Of a stretch of DNA of 64,000 nt, positions 44,497 to 53,111 are shown in pieces (positions within the stretch are counted from its first letter, which is position 1; every line of letters begins with the position of its first letter). Source of the DNA: an uncultured Chthonomonas sp. GTDB lineage: Bacteria > Armatimonadota > Chthonomonadetes > Chthonomonadales > Chthonomonadaceae. The position numbers were made by a program, and so were the translations under genes. The notes under the pieces are model-generated. The model was not told where the DNA came from. It saw only the letters and a list, made by a program, of their open reading frames with translations, and ran no database searches. The DNA is taken from positions 1 to 64,000 of the forward strand of contig CAIONQ010000095.1 in assembly GCA_903859705.1 (NCBI GenBank). Reading direction: 5' to 3'.

Positions 44497-46350
44497 CTAA
44501 ATAATGTTGCGCCGATTGGGAGATGCGGGCTTTCGGCTGCGAATTGCTTTGATTGTCGCAACATTCTCAGGATCGTAATCAAGGAGCTTGAGCCAGTCTT
44601 CAAGCGAGTCTCCCTTGGGGAATATCTCGTTCTCTTTAAACTCAACCCTAGCGGCCCGCTGCAGATCTTCTATGGTGATGCCTTCTACGGTGCTCTTCTT
44701 TTCGATGCTGCGCTTGATGGCGAAGTCTTTTGAGCGCTCAACCACAGACTTGATGAGTGCACCGCTCAGCAGATCCTTCCAGTACAGCGTTTCTGTGCCG
44801 GCATTCTTGAGATGCACTTCCAGGAATTCCGATTCTTCATCCCGGCGGAACACAAACTCTGTAATCAGATCCAGCAGCTCATCCACGGCCCCAGTTGTAT
44901 CGCCCTTGTGCTCACGAACAAGTGCTGGATCCAGCGGAACATCGCGCAGATAGATGCCGAAGATATCCCGGGTGGAACGCCTATCCGGCCGAACCACTTT
45001 TACCTTACGGTCTATGCGCTCTGGCCTCAGAATTGCCGGATCTATGTAATCCGGGCGGTTGGAGGTGAGCATTACCACCACATTCTCCAGAGCCACAAGC
45101 CCATCCATCTCGGCGCAGAATTGCGGCACGATGGTGTTGGAGATGTTCATCCAGCGGCCAGAAGAGCGTGTACGCAACAGCGACTCGGCTTCATCAATGA
45201 AGATGAATACGAGAGAACCTTCCTTTGACTTCGCCCGAGCCTGCGCGAAAATTTCGCGCACCATGCGCTCCGATTCGCCCAGCCACATATTAAGAATTTT
45301 GGGGCCATTGATGTACATAAAGTACTCTTTTACATCTTTGCCCGTACGTTCTCTGTACTCCCGAGTAAGGTTATACGCGGTGGCCTTGCCAATAAGGGTT
45401 TTGCCGCAGCCGGGAGGGCCGTATAGCAATATGCCTTTAAGCGGGCGTTTGCCAAACCTCTCGAACAGCTCTGGGTGCAACAGCGGAAGCTCAATGGCAT
45501 CTTTGATAACGCCAATGGCCTCTTCCTGGCCACCAATCTTGCTCCATGGCAGTTCCGGTACCTCTTCAAGGTAGTAGTCGTTGGATTCCGCCTTTTTGAA
45601 ATGCTCCAGGGCCACCCGGAAGTTGGGCTCCAGGCGCACTTCGTCGCCCTCTGTCAGCTCTTCTTCCAGCAGGTTCGCGCCCCGGAACACAATCCGGGTC
45701 TGCGTTCCCTGGCTATCCAGCGCAATCCGCAGGCGGTTTTCGCCAAGCACATCGCTAATACGCACTATCGAGCCGCCCTCGGCATATCCCAGGTCGCCAA
45801 TTACGGCATACGCCTCGTTAACCTTAACCTGAGTTCCAACCTGCAGGCTGGCGAGCTCAATGGCCGGGTCGATACTGGCGATATACTCCTGGTCGCCCAG
45901 TGCGATGCGGGCAATCTGCGAGGCTGCCGGGGTGCTATCTTTGCGGGAGGTAAGGATTGCCGGGCGTTTGCGCTCCGGCTCTGGCTCTACCTTGCCAAGA
46001 AACACGCCTATGCGGTTTGCTGGCGCCGTTAACTTTGTGTAGGCGTCATCAAACTCTGCTATCACTTTACGCGCTTCGTCCATCATCTGCTCATCGGTTT
46101 CAAGCTGCTCGCGTAGAGCAAGCAGGTAACCAAGGCGCACATCGGAGCGCGGGGTCATACGAATTATTTCATCAAGCAACCACAGTGCCTGTATCTGCAT
46201 CTCTGAACCAAACAGGGGAATGTCATCGTCAAGGTGATTGGCTGCGCCGTCGCCATCATTTACAAGGTCTCGCAGGCGGGCGGCATCATCTGGCTCCGGG
46301 AGGTCATCCTGTCCATCGGAGCGGTTTTTTCGGCCACGATCACGTCTCAT
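44497..46350 (-). CDS. mpa: Proteasome-associated ATPase Mpa/ARC
   Basis: 617 aa. The N-terminal region (about 45-120) is a coiled coil preceded by an acidic stretch, the docking site for Pup-like tags. Two OB domains follow (about 120-260), then the AAA module: Walker A YGPPGCGKTLIGKA, Walker B LVFIFIDEAESLL, sensor and arginine-finger region TSNRPDYIDPAILRPERID. The C-terminal beta-grasp part (FKENEIFPKGDSLEDWLKLL) is present, but the chain ends RKPASPNRRNII. The usual C-terminal GQYL-type HbYX motif that docks into the 20S core is absent. GAGGAG precedes the ATG. It is the first gene of the operon. Confidence 0.92.
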   Translation of the reverse strand: MRRDRGRKNRSDGQDDLPEPDDAARLRDLVNDGDGAANHLDDDIPLFGSEMQIQALWLLDEIIRMTPRSDVRLGYLLALREQLETDEQMMDEARKVIAEFDDAYTKLTAPANRIGVFLGKVEPEPERKRPAILTSRKDSTPAASQIARIALGDQEYIASIDPAIELASLQVGTQVKVNEAYAVIGDLGYAEGGSIVRISDVLGENRLRIALDSQGTQTRIVFRGANLLEEELTEGDEVRLEPNFRVALEHFKKAESNDYYLEEVPELPWSKIGGQEEAIGVIKDAIELPLLHPELFERFGKRPLKGILLYGPPGCGKTLIGKATAYNLTREYRERTGKDVKEYFMYINGPKILNMWLGESERMVREIFAQARAKSKEGSLVFIFIDEAESLLRTRSSGRWMNISNTIVPQFCAEMDGLVALENVVVMLTSNRPDYIDPAILRPERIDRKVKVVRPDRRSTRDIFGIYLRDVPLDPALVREHKGDTTGAVDELLDLITEFVFRRDEESEFLEVHLKNAGTETLYWKDLLSGALIKSVVERSKDFAIKRSIEKKSTVEGITIEDLQRAARVEFKENEIFPKGDSLEDWLKLLDYDPENVATIKAIRSRKPASPNRRNII

Positions 46351-46372
46351 TTTCAGGGCTCCTCACAGGCGA

Positions 46373-46378
46373 ATTATA
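46373..46378 (-). promoter_or_regulatory. Probable -10 element of the proteasome operon
   Basis: TATAAT on the minus strand, 22 bases before the mpa ATG. A transcript from here would carry a leader of about 16 nt including GAGGAG. No good -35 hexamer is seen, so an activator may be needed. Confidence 0.5.
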
Positions 46379-46590
46379 GCCCGCCGCTGGCATAGATCAT
46401 CGGAAGATTAGATCAAACCGACACCTATCCGGCATCGATTCAAGTATATCACAATGTACGTTCTGCGCCGTCAGATGGTTTCCGGCCATACCTGCACAAA
46501 CGTCTGCTCAGAGGAAAAGCGTACCACTTGCTGGTCGCAGGTAAAATAGATCCACATCGTGAGCGCACCATTGTATCTTCGTAAATAGAT

Positions 46591-47496
46591 ATGGCCAAGC
46601 AAACTCGAATTACCACTTATATCAATCAGCTTGAAACCGGCGATGTTAAAATGCGACGCCTTGCTGCGCGGCGCCTCGGCAAACCGAAGGCAGGTTCGGC
46701 TGTGCCCGCTCTTATAAACGCATTACAAGATACGGATAGATTTGTTCGCGCAGATGCGGCGGGGGCACTGGGTAAAATCGGGCATCCGGATGCGATATCG
46801 GCGCTTTCCGAGTGCATCTCCCGCGAAAAAAGCATCAGTGTGGTTCGCAGCGCTGCCGAGTCGATTGGTATCCTTAAGAACCCGATTGCAGTGCCATCGC
46901 TGGTATCCGCTCTAAAGCGGCACAAAGAGCATACGGGCGTTCAGCAAGATGTAAAACAGGCCGTATTCACCATTGGGCCAACTGCAGCACCCTACCTTGC
47001 ACGAATACTTGCGGAGGAACCCGCCGATCCGCAGGCATTTAGCCTGCTACACGAACTTCACTTCCATTACAAGGGGTTCAGTTTGGCCGGCCCTTCCAGC
47101 ACTCGCCTCGCACCTGTACTTCGTGAAGTGCTGGTGGATGAAGAAACAAATCTGCAGGCAAGAATTCATGTCATCGATAGGCTCCTGCTATACTCCAGCA
47201 TGCTTGCAGTGGCGGGTATGGCAAAAAAGCAAACCACCGAAACGCTTTGTATTAAGCTTGCGCGCGAATGCCCGGACCCACTTGTGCGCCAGAATGCCGA
47301 GCGTATAATGCAGGCGAGATCTTTGTTGAGAGCAAGTGATGGACGAGACCCGAATGCAGGGGCATCTTTGTTGAGAGCAACCTCTGGCAAGCCGCCTCAG
47401 GAAGATGGCTCGGAACTAATGCGTGGTGCCATGCCCGCAAACAATGAGAGCCCCATTCCACGAACCTGGTGGAAACGCATTTTTAGGAAGCGTTAA
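46591..47496 (+). CDS. HEAT-repeat protein
   Basis: 301 aa. HEAT/PBS-lyase-like repeats run from about residue 20 to 250: RRLAARRLGKPKAGSAVPAL, IKAL-type ALQDTDRFVRADAAGALGKIG, SVVRSAAESIGILKNPIAVP. The tail holds two copies of a SLLRAxS motif (249-253 region and 263-267) and a basic end (WWKRIFRKR). HEAT proteins are scaffolds; the partner is unknown. It is divergent from the proteasome operon, 240 bases away. Confidence 0.8.
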   Translation: MAKQTRITTYINQLETGDVKMRRLAARRLGKPKAGSAVPALINALQDTDRFVRADAAGALGKIGHPDAISALSECISREKSISVVRSAAESIGILKNPIAVPSLVSALKRHKEHTGVQQDVKQAVFTIGPTAAPYLARILAEEPADPQAFSLLHELHFHYKGFSLAGPSSTRLAPVLREVLVDEETNLQARIHVIDRLLLYSSMLAVAGMAKKQTTETLCIKLARECPDPLVRQNAERIMQARSLLRASDGRDPNAGASLLRATSGKPPQEDGSELMRGAMPANNESPIPRTWWKRIFRKR

Positions 47497-47578
47497 CCAA
47501 CACCGCACCGTTAGTACAGGAGTAAACAAAATCCGAATTACAGGAAACCGGGAATCCGCGCCGGATAATGCCGTGGAG

Positions 47579-47974
47579 ATGCCGTTAAGGGTACGTTATG
47601 CCGAAACCGACCAGATGGGAATTGTGCATCATGCTAACTACCTGGTTTGGTTTGAGGCCTCCCGCAGCGAGTACTGCCGTGTACATGGCATAAACTACCG
47701 GCAGATGGAGAAAGATGGCATGATGCTGCCACTGGCAGAGGCTCACTGCCAGTACGTTAGCCCGGCATTTTATGAGGACGAAGTTATAATTAAAACCTGG
47801 GTAATTAGCCTTAAGCGCAGCATTCTGCGTATTGGCTACGAGGCCTGGCGTGGTACCGACCTGTTGGCACGGGGCGAAACGGTGCAGGTGCTGGTAAACA
47901 CCGTAACGCGCCGCCCCATGCGATTCCCGGCAGAAATTGAAGAGAAATTTATGCGGATGCAGGCACCGGAGTAA
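47579..47974 (+). CDS. Acyl-CoA thioesterase (YbgC-like, 4HBT family)
   Basis: 131 aa from the ATG at 47579, which starts just before the family opening LRVRYAETDQMGIVHHANYL. The Asp of TDQMGIVHH and the FEASR segment are the catalytic and helix markers. It hydrolyses short acyl-CoA or acyl-ACP esters. The start is uncertain: no good ribosome-binding site precedes this ATG, and an AGGAG at 47518 points to a start near 47530 with no standard codon. It converges on mnmG and overlaps its end by 26 bases. Confidence 0.85.
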   Translation: MPLRVRYAETDQMGIVHHANYLVWFEASRSEYCRVHGINYRQMEKDGMMLPLAEAHCQYVSPAFYEDEVIIKTWVISLKRSILRIGYEAWRGTDLLARGETVQVLVNTVTRRPMRFPAEIEEKFMRMQAPE

Positions 47975-49964
47975 GGGCCTCTTGCCGCTTTTTGCGCTCG
48001 ATGTAGATCATTAGCACCTGAATATCGCCGGGCCGAATCCCCGGTATTCGCGATGCTTGCCCCAGGGATTCGGGCCGAATTTTACTTAGCTTCTCTTTGC
48101 CCTCATGGCTTAAAGAGGTGATCTGATCGAAGCTAATACCGGCGGGTATGGCCACCTTTTCCAGCTTGCTGGCGGCCAGAACCTGTTCTCCCTGCCTGTC
48201 GATATAACCCGAGTACTGCACCTGGATTTCGAGCTGCTCGATGGCACATGCCGGTATCTCCGGTGCTGGTGGCAGTTCCGGGTAGAGCGCAGAAGCAATT
48301 TCACAAACACGCCGGTAGTTCAGCTCCGGGCGTTTCATAAGGGTTAGCATAGACTGCCGGTTATCGCCAACAGATGCTGTGCCCAGGCGCTTAAGTGCCT
48401 CGTTATGGCGCGGAAGGGCATATATTGCGTGCAGCCGCTCGCGCTCTGCCTCAACAGCAAGGCGGCGTGCATTAAACAGCTCCCAGCGCAAATCGTCTAT
48501 CAGCCCCGCCTCGCGCGCCATGGGTGTAAGCCGCACATCGGCATTGTCGTGCCGCAGCAGCAACCGATACTCGGCACGTGAGGTTAGCATGCGATACGGG
48601 TCGGTAACTCCTCGCGTCACCAGGTCGTCTACCAGCACGCCAATGTAGCTGCCCTGGCGGTCCAGCATAAAGTGGCCCTCGCCATCCCTGGCATGCTGTG
48701 CAGCATTGATGCCTGCAACCAGCCCCTGGGCGGCGGCCTCTTCATAGCCACTGGTGCCATTAATCTGCCCTGCAAGAAATAAACCTGGCACATTGCGTAC
48801 TTCCAACCGCCTATTGAGCTGATCTGGAAACACCATATCGTACTCAACTGCGTAACCGGGGCGCATCATCCTCACGTTTTCAAGGCCGGGAAGCGTTCTC
48901 AGAAACTGGATCTGAACATCGGCAGGCATGCTTGTAGACATGCCCTGCACGTAGAGTGAGCTTCCATCCCAGGTTTCTTGTTCCAGAAAAACCGGATGAG
49001 AATCCTTATCGGCAAACCGCACCACTTTGTCTTCAATACTCGGGCAATAACGCGGGCCAATGCCGGCAATATGCCCACCATACATTGCAGATAGATGCAG
49101 GTTGTCTTTAATAATCTGATGCGTTGTTGTGCTGGTATGCGTTTGCCAGCAGGGCAGCAGCGGCCGGCTGTTTACCCGCGAATCTGGCACTCGGATCTGT
49201 TCAAACCCTGCATCGTTGAGGTAGCTAAACGGAGGGCATGCTTCTGATGGAACCGCCTCCAGCATATCAAGAGCAATGGTATTGAGATCGATGCGCGGAG
49301 TTGTTCCGGTTTTGAACCGGCCAAGCTTGAGGCCAAGATTTGAGAGGGAGGCAGACAGCCCAACGGAGCGGGCCTCGCCAAAGCGGCCACCGTCTGTTTT
49401 GGTGGAACCGCAGTGCATGAGGCCATTAAGAAACGTGCCCGTTGTTATCACCACGGCTCGGCTCAGCACCTGGGTGCCATCGCTCATCAACAGGCCTTTA
49501 ACAGAGCCATCAGCATGGATGAGTACGGAATCTACCGCAGCCTCAAGCAGCGTTAATCCTGGCTGCTGATGCAGCACCTTCTGCATCTCCAGGGGATACA
49601 GATCTTTATCCACATGCCCTCGCAGCGTTTGAACGGCAGGCCCTTTGCCTGTACCAACGAAACGAACATGGGTGAGGGTGCGATCGGTAACCAGGGCCAT
49701 TGCGCCGCCCAGCGCATCCACTTCTCGCGCCAGATGCCCCTTTGCAGGGCCGCCTATGCTGCAGTTACAGGGCAGATGGGCAATTCGCTGCAGATTGAGG
49801 GTAATGAGGGCTGTTGAACTGCCAGACCTGGCAGAGGCAAGCGCCGCCTCGCACCCGGCATGGCCGCCACCAACCACCACCACCTCGTAGCTCTTACGGA
49901 TGGAATTGGCGGAAGAATGGCTAAATTCTGAGCTTATGGGTGTTGTTACGGGTAAATCTGGCAT
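47949..49964 (-). CDS. mnmG: tRNA uridine-5-carboxymethylaminomethyl modification enzyme MnmG
   Basis: 671 aa from the ATG at 49964. The FAD-binding start is YEVVVVGGGHAGCEAALASA at about 27, followed by NCSIGGPAKGHLAREVDALG and later YCPSIEDKV. C-terminal helical domain includes the tRNA-binding YSGYIDRQGEQV and SHEGKEKLSKIRP. With MnmE it installs the cmnm5 group on wobble U34. MnmE is not in the window. A further ATG at 50015 would lie upstream of the only good promoter, so the 49964 start is preferred. Confidence 0.95.
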   Translation of the reverse strand: MPDLPVTTPISSEFSHSSANSIRKSYEVVVVGGGHAGCEAALASARSGSSTALITLNLQRIAHLPCNCSIGGPAKGHLAREVDALGGAMALVTDRTLTHVRFVGTGKGPAVQTLRGHVDKDLYPLEMQKVLHQQPGLTLLEAAVDSVLIHADGSVKGLLMSDGTQVLSRAVVITTGTFLNGLMHCGSTKTDGGRFGEARSVGLSASLSNLGLKLGRFKTGTTPRIDLNTIALDMLEAVPSEACPPFSYLNDAGFEQIRVPDSRVNSRPLLPCWQTHTSTTTHQIIKDNLHLSAMYGGHIAGIGPRYCPSIEDKVVRFADKDSHPVFLEQETWDGSSLYVQGMSTSMPADVQIQFLRTLPGLENVRMMRPGYAVEYDMVFPDQLNRRLEVRNVPGLFLAGQINGTSGYEEAAAQGLVAGINAAQHARDGEGHFMLDRQGSYIGVLVDDLVTRGVTDPYRMLTSRAEYRLLLRHDNADVRLTPMAREAGLIDDLRWELFNARRLAVEAERERLHAIYALPRHNEALKRLGTASVGDNRQSMLTLMKRPELNYRRVCEIASALYPELPPAPEIPACAIEQLEIQVQYSGYIDRQGEQVLAASKLEKVAIPAGISFDQITSLSHEGKEKLSKIRPESLGQASRIPGIRPGDIQVLMIYIERKKRQEALTPVPASA

Positions 49965-49970
49965 GGCGCT

Positions 49971-49979
49971 ATTATAGCA
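49971..49979 (-). promoter_or_regulatory. Extended -10 promoter directly at the mnmG start
   Basis: TGCTATAAT on the minus strand; six bases separate TATAAT from the ATG at 49964. A start at the usual distance would coincide with the A of ATG, giving a leaderless mRNA. There is no ribosome-binding site in the six bases. Confidence 0.6.
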
Positions 49980-50017
49980 TGAGGAGGCATTTTGCCCTGC
50001 TGCCAGCGTACTCACGG

Positions 50018-50839
50018 CTATCCGCCAGAGGGCGGCACCACGGGCGGAGGCGGGGGCTTGTGGATTGTTTGCGTATCCACGGTAATAGATGAGCTACCGG
50101 ATAGCAGAGCCGAGCCAGTATCCCAGTACGCAGTGATGACACCCGTACCGGTTGCAGCGCTTGTAAACAGGCCATCCGGCGTGATGGTGCCGAATGTGCC
50201 GATAAAGATGAGGCTGGGTGTTACCGGCAGTTTAGCCCCACTGGCACTGAGAAGCGATGCTGTTACCTGCGTGGAATCGCCCGCAGAGATGGTACTTACC
50301 TGCGATACAGATACGGCTGCCGGTGTTGTTTGATCGAAGCTGATAGAAGGCAGCGCAACCATAACATGGGCCGTTTGCCCGGGTTGCACCGGGAAAGACA
50401 GCTGTTGCGATTGTCTGTCGCTACCAACTTTTGGCGTTACCAACACCGTCATTCGGCTTACGGCATAAGGGTTCGACATCGACGGGAAATCGAACGATCC
50501 ATTAGCGCCGGTAGTAACGGTTTGCATGCGTGTTGGGCCAGCAAGAAGCGTGTTTGTTACCAGCACAGTGGCATTGGGAACGGGCGCGGAGGAATTTTCG
50601 GCATCGTAAACAAGCCCAACGATGCGAGAAACAGCCGCGTTGCCACCTATGGGAACGTGGCCACCATCAAAGAAGTTGCTGCCCGATCCGCATCCGCCTA
50701 TTACAAAAGATGCCAGGATACTTAGCAACAGCACAAGGAGTAGAAAAGGCGCTGGCGCAGGCAGACAACTATGCCTGCCAGTGGTTACGCCAGTGAGTAT
50801 CCGATTCGTATAACCTGTTTTACTGTGCTTTATCTGCAT
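50018..50839 (-). CDS. Putative lipoprotein with carboxypeptidase-regulatory-like and Ig-like domains
   Basis: 273 aa. A hydrophobic signal (FLLLVLLLSILASFVIGGC) ends in a lipobox-like VIGGC, Cys50. Residues about 70-165 resemble a carboxypeptidase regulatory-like fold (VGLVYDAENSSAPVPNATVL, GSFDFPSM). The next 90 residues resemble a bacterial Ig-like domain (AGDSTQVTASLLSASGAKLP, TPDGLFTSAATG). It ends in a Pro-rich tail. It would be a surface or periplasmic lipoprotein. The true start may be later than the ATG at 50839, as the first 30 residues precede the signal. Ligand unknown. Confidence 0.6.
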   Translation of the reverse strand: MQIKHSKTGYTNRILTGVTTGRHSCLPAPAPFLLLVLLLSILASFVIGGCGSGSNFFDGGHVPIGGNAAVSRIVGLVYDAENSSAPVPNATVLVTNTLLAGPTRMQTVTTGANGSFDFPSMSNPYAVSRMTVLVTPKVGSDRQSQQLSFPVQPGQTAHVMVALPSISFDQTTPAAVSVSQVSTISAGDSTQVTASLLSASGAKLPVTPSLIFIGTFGTITPDGLFTSAATGTGVITAYWDTGSALLSGSSSITVDTQTIHKPPPPPVVPPSGG

Positions 50840-50884
50840 TTGTAATGGTGTAGGTGCGCTGCGCGCTTATGTATGGATGCAGGC

Positions 50885-52636
50885 TCAACTTGAAAGACTA
50901 TCGAACAGAGCTTCCAGCGGAGGCCAATTTGAGGCATCCAGCGCTTTACGTGCCGTATCAGTATCTCCGGAGTTAATGAGACCCTGTATATACAGACGAT
51001 ATGAATCGAGGCAATATCTGTCTTCCAACAGAGTATCGGTCAATCCCGCCGCCAAGAGCTGTTCTCTCAGAGCATCCAGAACGCGGCAGGCATCGGCTGC
51101 AGCACTAACAGAATTGGAGGCCGCTGCCAATGCGCGATTGGCGCGCCATATGCCTTCGGTCAAACCTATTTCTGCCGAAATTGCAAGGGCTTTCTCGGCG
51201 GCTTCTGGCGTTACAACGCTCTTCCAGCAGAGGGCCAACGCTTCCAGATGCCGCGCGCCGAGTTTATCTGCAAGTTTCAGGGCTCGGTCGGCATGCTCAA
51301 CAAGATCGGAAATGCGATCGGTATGGGCGCCGAAGCGCGCCAGGCGCAGCCTGCACTCCGCTTCGGCACGCTCGGATTGCATCGAGACAGCCACCGCAAG
51401 GGCAAGGTTGGCATGATACCGGGCTTCATTTTCATGATGGGGAAGGCCAAGGTAGGCATCTGCCATGGCAAGCTGAGCATACATCTCGCCTCTACGATCG
51501 CTGCGAGATTGTGCCAGCGTCAGCGCCTCTTTGCCCGCATCAAGCGCAGTTTCACAATCGCCGGAGGCAGCATATACCATTCCCAGCCACGCCTGCGCCA
51601 GAGTTTCGCGGCTTCTGTCCCCAACAAATCTGGCAAGCTGCACATTGGCCCGCAGCGCGGATATAGCACTTGCCCAGTTGCCGGTGTGGTAATCACACCA
51701 TGCAAGATCGAAACGCGCTTCCAAATGTTCGTCGGCAATTCCATACGCTTCGGCAGAGATGAGGCTGCGCTGTATGAGGGGGCGCGCCCCATTAAAATCT
51801 CCGCCATTAAGATACACATTGGTGCGGTTGCCATCCACATAGATCAGGCCGATGGCTGCATCGCGTGCAGAGAGTCGGCCATCCTCCTGAGCGGCTTCTA
51901 TGATGGAGGCTGCCTCATCAAAGCGGGCCATGGCTTCCCGGTACTCGCCAAGCATGGTGTGCACGGAACCCAGAGAGAGCGTGCCCTTCCACTGGCTGGC
52001 AACACCCGGGCCACGGGAGGCGGCAAGGAACTGATCACGGGCATCGTCCAGGCTGCCCAGCGATATCAGCACATGCCCATAACTCTGGCGGGCATCCGCT
52101 TCCAATGCCGATAGGGAAGGATCACCTGCGGCGCTGCTGATTGCCCTGCGCAAAAAGTCTGCCGCTCGGCTGTAATCGGAAGTGCGGAGGAATGCATTTC
52201 CAATACGGAGGCAGGTTTTGGCCAGTAGGGCAGGATCCGAGGCGGTGCCTGGCAGGGCAAGAATCTGCTCGCAAGTGCGTGCAAGCGCGGCGTAATCCGA
52301 GGGAGCCTCTTGCGCGGCGGCCAGTTCCAGCAAAGAAACCGTACTGTTACGATTTGCCAGCTCATTTTCCGCAGGGCCAGCAGATGCGGCCTGCGCTTCG
52401 GCATCATCGCGCACGTTTTCGTCAAAAAAATGGGTAAGGGGCACCCCACAGGATGCGGCTATGCGCTGCAGACGATCCGGCTGCGCAAGGGTGCTACCTG
52501 AGAGATACTGGTAAATGAGGGCACGTGAACAGCCAACGCGCCCTGCAAGCTCTTCTATTGAGAGCCCGGCACGTTCTACTGCCACCTGAATTCGCCGGCC
52601 CTGTTCGCGCCGACCTGCACGGGTACTTAGGTCCAT
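50885..52636 (-). CDS. XRE-type HTH transcriptional regulator with TPR domain
   Basis: 583 aa. Residues 12-70 are a Cro/C1-type helix-turn-helix (LSIEELAGRVGCSRALIYQY and QPDRLQRIAASCGVPL). The rest, about 115-570, is a superhelix of TPR-like repeats, as in Rgg/PlcR-type peptide-responsive regulators and in fungal-bacterial MalT-like proteins. A bound peptide or protein would change DNA binding. Neighbouring operators are not evident. The nearest upstream region is the uronate pair on the same strand, 475 bases away. Confidence 0.8.
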   Translation of the reverse strand: MDLSTRAGRREQGRRIQVAVERAGLSIEELAGRVGCSRALIYQYLSGSTLAQPDRLQRIAASCGVPLTHFFDENVRDDAEAQAASAGPAENELANRNSTVSLLELAAAQEAPSDYAALARTCEQILALPGTASDPALLAKTCLRIGNAFLRTSDYSRAADFLRRAISSAAGDPSLSALEADARQSYGHVLISLGSLDDARDQFLAASRGPGVASQWKGTLSLGSVHTMLGEYREAMARFDEAASIIEAAQEDGRLSARDAAIGLIYVDGNRTNVYLNGGDFNGARPLIQRSLISAEAYGIADEHLEARFDLAWCDYHTGNWASAISALRANVQLARFVGDRSRETLAQAWLGMVYAASGDCETALDAGKEALTLAQSRSDRRGEMYAQLAMADAYLGLPHHENEARYHANLALAVAVSMQSERAEAECRLRLARFGAHTDRISDLVEHADRALKLADKLGARHLEALALCWKSVVTPEAAEKALAISAEIGLTEGIWRANRALAAASNSVSAAADACRVLDALREQLLAAGLTDTLLEDRYCLDSYRLYIQGLINSGDTDTARKALDASNWPPLEALFDSLSS

Positions 52637-52723
52637 ATCGATGCGTTCTTCACGCGCCTCTATGGGGGGAAAGGGGTGTTCAAAGGATGCTAAAGTGGCG
52701 CTGGGGATGCCACCTGCAAAAGT

Positions 52724-52753
52724 ACTTTAACACAGACAGGCGAACAGTGTCAA
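52724..52753 (-). promoter_or_regulatory. Promoter of the HTH-TPR regulator
   Basis: Perfect TTGACA (52753-52748), an 18-base spacer and TAAAGT (52729-52724) on the minus strand, about 80 bases before the ATG. Confidence 0.6.
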
Positions 52754-53111
52754 GGGATTCGCGAGGGATCAAATGGCGTATAGGATTTTGGAGTTAGGGG
52801 ATGGGGCAAAATGCTATGCTGCACCCCTGTGACCGGACACGAAGCAGAGAGGGGACGGCACGGTAGTGCCAGAAAACCTACTCCAGGCTCACAGCCGTCC
52901 GCCAAGCCTCTGCCAAACAGTACCAGCTTCATAAGTCTCCAATGTCCCATAGGTCTCATTAAGGCTTGCCTTCCGCTCCGGATTGCCTCCCTACGCAGCC
53001 ACCAAACCTCTCAATAAATCTTTGCGGCTCGGCGGCCTTGCGTGAGAATTCAAAGTACCCGGGGCATTTTCCAACCCCTAACCCCAACCCCGCGCCGAAG
53101 GCGCTGCCCTC
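52754..53111 (-). other. Intergenic region with genome-repeat-like segments, no gene
   Basis: A segment near 53018-53055 (ATCTTTGCGGCTCGGCGGCC then TTGCGTGAGA) resembles dispersed CTTTGCG...GCGTGAGA repeats found in many bacterial genomes. Next to it is CCCCTAACCCCAACCCCGCG. A palindrome-like GCGCCGAAGGCGC lies at about 53090. No open frame here looks like a protein. Confidence 0.45.

Noticed and set aside
44812-45574. Long plus-strand frames within the proteasome ATPase gene
   Set aside because: Shadows of the AAA module, where codon bias leaves the opposite strand open.
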